A DNA stretch of 5,593 bases from Gammaproteobacteria bacterium. Lineage in GTDB: Bacteria; Pseudomonadota; Gammaproteobacteria; UBA4575. Positions within the stretch are counted from its first letter, which is position 1. Each line of letters begins with the position of its first letter. The position numbers were made by a program, and so were the translations under genes. The stretch covers positions 1 through 5,593 of the forward strand of contig JANQKJ010000278.1 in NCBI GenBank assembly GCA_028281205.1, read 5' to 3'. This document shows, piece by piece, positions 1-4,524 of the stretch. The notes beneath the pieces are model-generated. The model saw only the letters and a list, made by a program, of their open reading frames with translations, was not told the origin of the DNA and did not search any database.

Positions 1-848
1 GACTTGGTGTACCAATTGCAGAATCAAGTTTACTGGGAATGACTATCCAAGATGGTATTACCGGAACTCAACTGATTGGTGCATGTTTGTCTAGCGGCAT
101 TTTTGCAGGTATCGGTATTATCTACGGACATGAGTTAGCCCATACAAAAGGTTTTAGTTTTGTGATTGCCCGTTGGATGATGGCGCTTAGCGGAAAAGCA
201 CATTTCTGCTACGCACATGTTTACAATCACCATCTCGAGCTTGGTCATCAAGATGACCCTGCCACAGCACCACGTGGTCGCAACATATATGCTCATTTAC
301 CTTTATCTGGAATTGGTCAGAGTAAATTTCTATTCAACATGGAAAAACAACGACTAGAGCGTTTAGGTAAATCTTTCTTATCATGGCAAAACCGTTGGAT
401 ACGCGGTTATGTAATGAGTTTACCTACAGTTGCATTGTTCTGGTTTGCTGGTGGTTGGGTTGGTATTGCTGCCCTAAGTGTTCTTTGGTTAATTGCTAAC
501 TTTGAACTGGAAGCACTGAACTATTTAGAGCATTACGGTTTAATTCGTGAGAAGGGTCAGCCTATCGACTATAGACATAGCTGGGATAATAATACCGCTT
601 TTACGAGTTGGTTTTTTATTGAGATAGGCCGTCAGGCTGATCACCATGACAGAGGCGAAACTCATTTTTGGGAGCTAGACGAAGTCGGCGCACCAAATTG
701 TGGACGCGGTTACTTTTCTTTATTCGCCCTTACCTTAATACCATCTATTTGGCATAAATATATGGATGAGCAATTAAGTAAGTGGGATGAGGAAATGGCA
801 AACGAAGGCGAACTTAAAGTTGCTGCAGCATTAAAAGCAGCTGCCTGA
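1..848 (+). CDS. AlkB/XylM-family membrane diiron hydroxylase (5' truncated)
   Basis: This is the C-terminal part of an integral-membrane non-heme diiron monooxygenase of the alkane hydroxylase (AlkB) / xylene monooxygenase (XylM) family, which hydroxylates alkyl or methyl groups with electrons from rubredoxin or a ferredoxin reductase. The frame is open to the left edge (first full codon at base 3), so the ATG at 39 is probably internal; full-length relatives are about 370-400 residues. Counting from that ATG, the histidine motifs are HELAH (31-35), HVYNHH (60-65), NYLEHYGL (161-168, H165) and RQADHH (198-203). Hydrophobic stretches lie at about 12-30 and 125-155. As I recall the family, the tail (RGETHFWEL, LIPSIW, LSKWDEE) and the PRGRNIY segment after box 2 look more like XylM than classical AlkB. 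Position 199 is Gln where relatives have an iron-ligand His. No electron-transfer partner is visible. The family is certain; the substrate is not. Confidence 0.9.
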   Translation, partial: LGVPIAESSLLGMTIQDGITGTQLIGACLSSGIFAGIGIIYGHELAHTKGFSFVIARWMMALSGKAHFCYAHVYNHHLELGHQDDPATAPRGRNIYAHLPLSGIGQSKFLFNMEKQRLERLGKSFLSWQNRWIRGYVMSLPTVALFWFAGGWVGIAALSVLWLIANFELEALNYLEHYGLIREKGQPIDYRHSWDNNTAFTSWFFIEIGRQADHHDRGETHFWELDEVGAPNCGRGYFSLFALTLIPSIWHKYMDEQLSKWDEEMANEGELKVAAALKAAA

Positions 849-891
849 TCACAATACCTCCTCTGATATCACTATGTGATGTCATACAGTC

Positions 892-927
892 ATAGCCCCT
901 TAATATTTTAAGGGGCTATATTTTATT
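892..927 (+). terminator. Rho-independent terminator of the hydroxylase gene
   Basis: A perfect 12-bp inverted repeat (892-903 with 908-919, loop TATT) contains a CCCC/GGGG core and is followed on the + strand by TTTTATT (921-927), a good intrinsic terminator 43 bases after the hydroxylase stop. Its right arm includes the stop codon (TAG, 916-918) of the converging YchJ-family gene, so the hairpin can also form on that transcript, but the minus side has no T-run. A weaker hairpin (865-872 with 876-883, one G-T pair) lies just before it. Confidence 0.85.
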
Positions 928-1326
928 CTCCAGATTGGCACCCACATATAACCACTTACCTGCAATGCGCTGAAAAAAAGAGTTTTCATGCAATACATGT
1001 TCAACTCCTTGTTGGTCCTGATAATAAGCTTTGAATTCGACTGTGCCCTGGTCACCCGATTGTTTTTTATTTAAGACTTCCAATTTGATCCATTGATATT
1101 GCCTAATAGAAAGGTCTTCAGCAGCGAGCTGTTTAGACATCATTGGATGCCAAGTGTTAATAAGGTACTCACCATAACCACCAAGTGCGTAAGCGCAATA
1201 ACGTGAACGCATAAGTTGCTCAGGTGTTTTTGCGTATTGCTTGCCTGTTAAGTATTGCCCACAGCACAATGCAAACTTCTTAGCTTTACCGCAAATGCAA
1301 TAATCAGATGAGGTTAATTCATGCAT
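916..1326 (-). CDS. YchJ-family protein with N-terminal SEC-C zinc motif
   Basis: This 136-residue protein belongs to the YchJ / UPF0225 family. It begins with a SEC-C motif, CxCx8CC (C10, C12, C21, C22), which in SecA and relatives binds one zinc ion. It continues with the family signature around residues 37-60 (EQLMRSRYCAYALG, then YLINTWHP) and ends in an NTF2-like fold region closing with KWLYVGANL. E. coli YchJ (about 150 residues) has a second SEC-C motif at its C-terminus; here the protein stops before it, a common short form. No signal peptide is seen, so it is probably cytoplasmic; the exact role is unknown. It lies 54 bases downstream of the co-oriented propeller gene and may share its transcript. 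The 54-base gap holds an inverted repeat, TTCATAT / ATATGAA (1338-1344, 1350-1356). There is no strong Shine-Dalgarno sequence before the ATG. Its stop codon sits inside the terminator shared with the convergent hydroxylase gene. Confidence 0.9.
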   Translation of the reverse strand: MHELTSSDYCICGKAKKFALCCGQYLTGKQYAKTPEQLMRSRYCAYALGGYGEYLINTWHPMMSKQLAAEDLSIRQYQWIKLEVLNKKQSGDQGTVEFKAYYQDQQGVEHVLHENSFFQRIAGKWLYVGANLENKI

Positions 1327-1380
1327 ATTGTCTTAAGTTCATATAAGCAATATGAAACTCATATAGAAATTGAGTGAGAA

Positions 1381-2256
1381 TTATTTTAGTCGATAAGCAG
1401 TTAACTTATCTTCCATCATCTTGGGGATTATCATTATTTTTTTATCTAAAACTACCTCATGATCTGCCGAGCCTTGTGGAAAATTTAATAGCTTCTCTGC
1501 TTGACCATTTCTTTGGATAAGAAATAAGGTTCCATCAACCCAGTCAGTAACATAGAAATTGCCGTTGCCATCAGACTCTACTCCATCAAGGTTACCAATT
1601 GGTGTACCGTCACCTAAACTATTAATTGATTTATCTTTAATAGAAACTATTTTTAGATGACCAAGGGCATTCATAGAGGATTCATTTGCCATCCTTCCCC
1701 ATGAGCCTACAATCAAGTGGTCATTTTCCAAATATAGTCCATTTGGATTTTCTAACTTATCGTCCTGCAACCAGATAGTAAATTCATTATCCACTAAACG
1801 ATAAATAGAACTTGTGCCCATATCAGAAACATAAACAACACCATTACTGTCTATAATTATGTCGTTAAGAAATTTAGCCTCACTTGCATAATAGCGCTGT
1901 TCAACTTTGCCATTGTTAATATTAATTGCTAATAAAGTATCAATATCTGTCACATACAGAGTGTCTTTATAAACACCTAATCCCTTAGGCGCATTTAATC
2001 CTGTTACCCAATGCTTATTGAGCATTTCTCCTTGTATAGTCAATACTGAAATATAACCCTTGTTGTCCTTATCAGTAGGTGCGCCATCAACATTAGACAA
2101 GAAAATAATGTCACGTTGTGTGTCATATAAAACCGATTCTGGGGTATTTAGATCGTCTATTTCCCATAAAACAGTGAATTCTTCATCAGCCTGTAACGAG
2201 TTAAATACAAACAATGACAATGCAAATGTGAAAAGTTTTAAATTAATACGTGACAT
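1381..2256 (-). CDS. Exported SMP-30/gluconolactonase-like beta-propeller protein
   Basis: This 291-residue protein starts with a clear Sec signal peptide (hydrophobic residues about 6-21, likely cleavage after LQA at 23), so the mature protein is probably periplasmic. The rest is a run of propeller-blade repeats of the type LYVTDIDTL, VYVSDMGTSSIYRL, LIVGSWG and FYVTDWVDGTLFLI, as in SMP-30/gluconolactonase/LRE-like (and NHL-like) proteins. Candidate metal ligands match the Glu-Asn-Asp set of SMP-30: E40 in TPESVLYD, N172 in NPNGLY and D224 in LDGVESD; N131 (FLND) may also line the pocket. These assignments are by eye. The family includes lactonases and many proteins of unknown substrate, so no reaction is assigned. 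The ATG at 2256 is supported by the signal peptide directly after it, although the ribosome binding site is weak. A TGTTATAAT promoter element lies about 50 bases upstream. YchJ-family gene follows 54 bases downstream. Confidence 0.82.
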   Translation of the reverse strand: MSRINLKLFTFALSLFVFNSLQADEEFTVLWEIDDLNTPESVLYDTQRDIIFLSNVDGAPTDKDNKGYISVLTIQGEMLNKHWVTGLNAPKGLGVYKDTLYVTDIDTLLAININNGKVEQRYYASEAKFLNDIIIDSNGVVYVSDMGTSSIYRLVDNEFTIWLQDDKLENPNGLYLENDHLIVGSWGRMANESSMNALGHLKIVSIKDKSINSLGDGTPIGNLDGVESDGNGNFYVTDWVDGTLFLIQRNGQAEKLLNFPQGSADHEVVLDKKIMIIPKMMEDKLTAYRLK

Positions 2257-2287
2257 ATTTCAGGTCTTTAGATCTATTAGTAGGTTT

Positions 2288-2300
2288 GTTTTAATAAAAC
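2288..2300. repeat. 13-bp palindromic repeat, copy 1 (GTTTTAATAAAAC)
   Basis: This 13-mer has 6-bp inverted arms around a central base and occurs again exactly at 3421-3433. Here it lies between the predicted start of transcription (near 2301) and the ATG of the exported propeller gene, a place where a repressor could bind. AT-rich palindromes also arise by chance, so a function is only a suggestion. Confidence 0.4.
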
Positions 2301-2307
2301 GATAACT

Positions 2308-2316
2308 ATTATAACA
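2308..2316 (-). promoter_or_regulatory. Extended -10 promoter for the propeller gene
   Basis: Read on the minus strand this is TGTTATAAT: a perfect TATAAT hexamer (2313-2308) preceded by the TGn extension, which can make up for a poor -35. No good -35 is present (CTGCTT at 16-bp spacing is the best seen). The predicted transcript would start near 2301, giving a leader of about 45 bases before the ATG at 2256. Confidence 0.55.
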
Positions 2317-2429
2317 ACACCATCAGCACAAGCAGGATTTTGCAAGTTCACCAGATTAGCATCTGCTTGCAGGCGAGATAGCGCCATTCCAACCAATATT
2401 GGCGTTCATTACATGAGATTAAATCTTCA

Positions 2430-2458
2430 TTCATAGCGTCAATAGTATCGTGTAATAT
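2430..2458 (+). promoter_or_regulatory. Candidate sigma-70 promoter for the DUF937 gene
   Basis: TTCATA (2430-2435) and TAATAT (2453-2458) are separated by 17 bp, each matching four of six consensus bases. Transcription would start near 2465, about 40 bases before the ATG at 2504. The rest of the 2257-2503 divergent intergenic region shows only a weak inverted repeat (CAAGCAG at 2329-2335, CTGCTTG at 2363-2369) and no ORF. Confidence 0.4.
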
Positions 2459-2503
2459 AGCAATTATACCTAATCAAACTAACAACATTACTGGGGATTA
2501 TTT

Positions 2504-2917
2504 ATGGATATTATGAAGTTAGGCACTCAATTGCTTATGTCAAAACTGGGTGCTGCAGGCAAGGATTCAAGTGCGGTACAAGCAGCATTGGGTAGTCTAC
2601 TAGGCAATGGTGACAATCTTGATCTTGTTGGCCTCATCGGTAATTTACAGTCTGGTGGCTTGGGTGATATTGCGCAATCATGGCTTGGTGATGGTGCCAA
2701 TGCATCGATTTCTACAGATCAAATAAGCAATGTTGTTGATGGCAATAAGTTAAGTCAACTGGCTTCAGTGTTGGCTACAGATGAAGGCTCTGTTTTATCT
2801 GGCTTACAGGATGCAATGCCACAAATGGTGGATAATGCCAGTAGTGGAGGCTCACTATTAGATTCTCTTGGCGGGCTAGATGGTGCAGCCAAGTTAGCTA
2901 AAAACCTACTAGCTTAA
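2504..2917 (+). CDS. YidB-like DUF937 family protein
   Basis: This 137-residue protein matches the YidB-like / DUF937 family of E. coli YidB. The visible hallmarks are an N-terminal helix (MDIMKLGTQLLMSKLG), a glycine/leucine-rich segment LGSLLGNG, then LIGNLQSGGLGDIAQSWLGDG (about 44-65, the GLGD-SWLG signature), and a second helical part with ISTDQISNVVDGNKLSQLA. It is rich in Gly, Ala, Ser and Leu, acidic, without cysteine, signal peptide or membrane helix. Its biochemical role is not established. The start is well supported: GGGGA at 2493-2497 lies six bases before the ATG. A second ATG three codons in has worse spacing. It is alone on its strand, between a divergent promoter region and a hairpin terminator, so it is probably monocistronic. 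Confidence 0.85.
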   Translation: MDIMKLGTQLLMSKLGAAGKDSSAVQAALGSLLGNGDNLDLVGLIGNLQSGGLGDIAQSWLGDGANASISTDQISNVVDGNKLSQLASVLATDEGSVLSGLQDAMPQMVDNASSGGSLLDSLGGLDGAAKLAKNLLA

Positions 2918-2949
2918 TGATAGCGTATTTGATGCTAATAAAATGATAT

Positions 2950-2982
2950 TAAGCAACGGCATAATATGCGTGCCGTTGCTTA
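2950..2982. terminator. Hairpin terminator between convergent genes
   Basis: A perfect 12-bp inverted repeat (2950-2961 with 2971-2982, 9-base loop) contains the core GCAACGGCA / TGCCGTTGC. It lies 33 bases after the DUF937 stop and 8 bases beyond the stop of the opposing small-gene pair. Neither side has a perfect T-run; the minus side (AATATCATTTTA) is the more T-rich. It probably ends transcription from both directions. Confidence 0.65.
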
Positions 2983-2989
2983 TTACTGT

Positions 2990-3187
2990 CTAGTCTTTTG
3001 GATAAAAGTATTCGTTGAATTGTGTATCTGAAATATTTTCAGAAGTAACAATCATTTTGGAACGTCGATCATCTTTTTTACGGCGGTCGCATAGCACTTC
3101 TACTCCATTGGAATCTTTGAATGGAAATTCAACAAATTCTTTTTCACGCCTTCTTTCATTATCGCGTCTATCAGCTTTATATGTCAT
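2990..3187 (-). CDS. Small protein with paired [DE]RR motifs, function unknown
   Basis: This 65-residue protein carries two arginine-rich clusters, DRRDNERRR (6-14) and DRRKKDDRR (34-42), separated by a hydrophobic/aromatic linker (FVEFPFKDSNGVEVLC, 18-33). The layout looks like an imperfect duplication of an [DE]RR-x(2-3)-[DE]RR module. The tail (45-65) is less charged and ends FYPKD. There is no signal peptide or membrane helix; despite the arginines the overall charge is near neutral because acidic residues alternate with them. I do not recognise a function. The strand choice rests on the ATGA overlap (3187-3184) with the acidic gene just upstream, which indicates translational coupling, and on the patterned protein. 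AGGA sits just two bases before the ATG, close spacing that fits re-initiation by coupled ribosomes. Confidence 0.7.
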   Translation of the reverse strand: MTYKADRRDNERRREKEFVEFPFKDSNGVEVLCDRRKKDDRRSKMIVTSENISDTQFNEYFYPKD

Positions 3188-3321
3188 AGTCCTGGCGTAT
3201 CCAACGCTTCCATTAGTTCTTCAAGTTCAAGTTCAGTAAGCTGCTCGTCTTGCTCCTCTTCCCAGACACAATTTAGATCTTCTAGAATATTATCAATCGA
3301 GTGATTTTCTGGATCTTTCAT
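3184..3321 (-). CDS. Small, highly acidic protein upstream of the DRR protein
   Basis: This predicted 45-residue protein has 16 Asp/Glu and only one Lys, with an acidic helix running from about residue 11 to 40 (ILEDLNC, EEEQDEQLTELELEELMEAL). It is probably cytoplasmic. No family is recognised. I start it at the ATG at 3321 because GTGGTGAAG lies just before it, with GGTGA four bases from the start, a good match to the 16S tail. The frame also allows an ATG at 3366 (60 residues), but that start follows an A-run with no ribosome binding site, and its extra 15 residues are unlike the acidic core. The stop overlaps the start of the next gene by four bases (ATGA), so the two are almost certainly one operon and may act together. 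Confidence 0.62.
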   Translation of the reverse strand: MKDPENHSIDNILEDLNCVWEEEQDEQLTELELEELMEALDTPGL

Positions 3322-3420
3322 ATCTTCACCACTGTTCTTTTCATAGTACAAACTATTTTTATGCATTTTTTTTACATAAATATGTGAATAAGAATACAGA
3401 ATAATAAAAACAATACTAAA

Positions 3421-3433
3421 GTTTTAATAAAAC
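3421..3433. repeat. 13-bp palindromic repeat, copy 2 (GTTTTAATAAAAC)
   Basis: This is identical to the copy at 2288-2300, and like it lies upstream of a minus-strand gene, here about 100 bases before the ATG of the acidic small protein (55 before the alternative ATG). The flanks of the two copies differ, so this is not part of a longer duplicated segment. Confidence 0.4.
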
Positions 3434-3501
3434 AGTGATTGTTTGTGAGCAGCTTCTATTTTTAATTTAGCAACATAAAATCTGTATGTATAAATCCCGC
3501 G

Positions 3502-3519
3502 CTGTCACATTTCTGTAAC
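3502..3519 (+). promoter_or_regulatory. Candidate PhoB box
   Basis: CTGTCAC (3502-3508) and CTGTAAC (3513-3519) are two 7-mers spaced 11 bases start to start with a 4-base A/T spacer, the layout of a PhoB binding site. Against the Pho-box pattern CTGTCATAWAWCTGTMAY I count 16 of 18 matches. The orientation points to the + strand gene at 3704. Nine bases beyond the box, TAAATC (3529-3534) is a mediocre -10 candidate, close to the usual position about 10 bases after the box. If this is the promoter, the leader would be about 165 bases long. Confidence 0.55.
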
Positions 3520-3703
3520 ATATATACATAAATCCGCAATATGAATATTAAAGAATGTTAAATTACTAATGCCTGATGTGACGGGGCTCAAATATTTATC
3601 AAGGTTCATAAACATTGTTAGGCAACTTACCAACCTAATCACAATTCTTGCGCATATCTTTGATAATTTTCTCTGGCATCAATTTTAAAAATTGGGGAAT
3701 TCA

Positions 3704-3895
3704 GTGGATATTGAAAAAGCGCTATATCATCTTAAGGAAGCCGAAAAAGAACTTAGCGAATTTACTAACGTTACTAGTAGCAATAATACTTATGACCATC
3801 AAGCATATTTAATTGCCATGTCTAATGTATTTGACTTTGTACATTCAATTAAACCATTAAGCTGTGCCAATAAAGTAGTCAGGGATGATTATTAA
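3704..3895 (+). CDS. Small 63-residue protein, function unknown
   Basis: I do not recognise this protein. It begins with a charged amphipathic helix (DIEKALYHLKEAEKELSEF, 2-20), has a short polar linker with Asn/Ser/Thr (about 21-32), and a second helix-forming part (AYLIAMSNVFDFVHSIKPL), ending CANKVVRDDY. It has one Cys, no signal peptide and no clear membrane helix; two helices suggest a small helical bundle or a partner-binding protein. The GTG at 3704 is preferred because GGGGA (3694-3698) lies five bases before it, the same ribosome binding site as the DUF937 gene. The alternative TTG at 3692 would place that site inside the coding sequence. The PhoB-box candidate about 185 bases upstream suggests phosphate-starvation control. 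No terminator is obvious after it. Confidence 0.6.
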   Translation: MDIEKALYHLKEAEKELSEFTNVTSSNNTYDHQAYLIAMSNVFDFVHSIKPLSCANKVVRDDY

Positions 3896-3968
3896 CACAA
3901 CTTGAATCATATATTTTCTATTTCCATCCCTGCTCGATTAGTTTTTATACTCCTAACCTCAAACAATT

Positions 3969-3993
3969 TAGTCATATTTCTAAATATGGACTA
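3969..3993. other. Imperfect hairpin in the 3896-4107 gap
   Basis: TAGTCATAT (3969-3977) can pair with ATATGGACTA (3984-3993) with one bulged G and a 6-base loop. No T-run follows on the + strand, so it is not a standard terminator; it could be an mRNA structure or an operator. The remainder of this 212-base gap is AT-rich and shows only the promoter element near 4071. Confidence 0.3.
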
Positions 3994-4070
3994 CAGCTAT
4001 TTGGAGATATCAGCAGAATTTAGCAAAGATTCGCAATATAAAATTACTTTTCTCTAATTTTATACTGCCA

Positions 4071-4076
4071 TATAAT
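4071..4076 (+). promoter_or_regulatory. TATAAT -10 element for the DUF4870 gene
   Basis: This is a perfect -10 hexamer 31 bases before the ATG at 4108, giving a leader of roughly 25 bases. The -35 region (TTTTCT at 17-bp spacing) is poor, so the promoter may be weak or need an activator. Confidence 0.45.
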
Positions 4077-4107
4077 TTTATTCCCTCAAGCTAATATTAT
4101 CGTCCCT

Positions 4108-4440
4108 ATGGCTAAAACTACTCTTGGACTTGAAAGCAATGTCACAGCATTCTTATCTTATGTATTAGGCTGGATAAGTGGATTGGTGATAATACTAATA
4201 GAGAAGGATGATCAGTTTGTCAGGTTTCATGCTATGCAATCTATTATTACTTTTGGTGCACTGACACTATTGAGCATGGCATTTGGTTCCGTGTTTTTTA
4301 TTTTTGGTATATTTGTTGGCCTGATTAATATCATTGCCCTGATACTATGGATTCTTCTCATGGTTAAGTCATACCAAGGGGAAAAATTCAAACTACCAAT
4401 TGTCGGTGATATGGCAGAATCGTGGATGAATAAATTTTAG
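4108..4440 (+). CDS. DUF4870 family small membrane protein
   Basis: This 110-residue protein belongs to the DUF4870 (Tic20-like) family of bacterial inner-membrane proteins of unknown function. The family pattern is clear: GLESNVTAFLSYVLGWISGL opening a first membrane helix (about 12-31), the conserved polar turn EKDDQFVRFHAMQS (32-45), a strongly hydrophobic stretch holding two more helices (about 46-66 and 68-86), and the closing motif SYQGEKFKLPIVGDMAE (88-104). Length and motif order are normal and complete, so the gene looks intact. No Shine-Dalgarno sequence is visible before the ATG (the leader ends CGTCCCT), so the start is chosen from the alignment of the N-terminal motif. It converges with the PhoX-family gene, 84 bases separating their stop codons; a weak AT-rich hairpin (4447-4453 with 4456-4462) follows directly. 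Confidence 0.88.
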   Translation: MAKTTLGLESNVTAFLSYVLGWISGLVIILIEKDDQFVRFHAMQSIITFGALTLLSMAFGSVFFIFGIFVGLINIIALILWILLMVKSYQGEKFKLPIVGDMAESWMNKF

Positions 4441-4473
4441 CTAAACAGATAAACTTTTATCTAAATATATAAA

Positions 4474-4510
4474 ATGCGCGAGTTGCACATCCATGAACAA
4501 CTCGCTGCAT
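4474..4510 (-). terminator. Terminator of the PhoX-family gene
   Basis: GCGAGTTG (4478-4485) pairs with CAACTCGC (4498-4505); the stem is extended by ATGC/GCAT (4474-4477, 4507-4510) with one bulged base, and the loop is 12 bases. Read on the minus strand, the stem is followed by TTTATATATTTA, a T-rich tail, 15 bases after the phosphatase stop codon. The + side has no T-run, so it mainly serves the minus strand. Confidence 0.65.
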
Positions 4511-4524
4511 ATGCTAATAAAACT

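Larger units (their letters stand above)
3322..3703. other. Long AT-rich intergenic region between divergent small genes
   Basis: No convincing gene is seen on either strand; the only ATG-started frames are a few codons long (for example at 3541). It holds the second copy of the 13-bp palindrome, the PhoB-box candidate, two near-identical TAAATCC(C)GC direct repeats flanking that box (3491-3500 and 3529-3537), and a GATAAT -10-like element at 3662-3667 without a good -35. A CAATTTT/AAAATTG palindrome (3680-3694) touches the ribosome binding site of the following gene. Confidence 0.6.

Noticed and set aside
39..41. ATG as the start of the hydroxylase
   Set aside because: The frame is open to base 3, there is no ribosome binding site before this ATG, and the family has about 100 more N-terminal residues, so the gene is cut by the window edge.
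1338..1356. TTCATAT / ATATGAA inverted repeat as a terminator between the propeller and YchJ-family genes
   Set aside because: The stem is all weak pairs apart from one G-C and has no T-run; it is more likely incidental or an operator, so it is only mentioned with the gene.
2060..2305. 81-codon + strand ORF
   Set aside because: It lies mostly antisense inside the exported propeller gene, whose signal peptide and blade motifs are clear; its product is a low-information Ser-rich sequence and runs across the promoter region.
3015..3239. 74-codon + strand ORF
   Set aside because: It is antisense to the small DRR-motif gene and its acidic neighbour. The minus-strand pair has the ATGA overlap and patterned proteins; the + product is Ser/Leu/Arg-rich, as expected from a mirrored frame.
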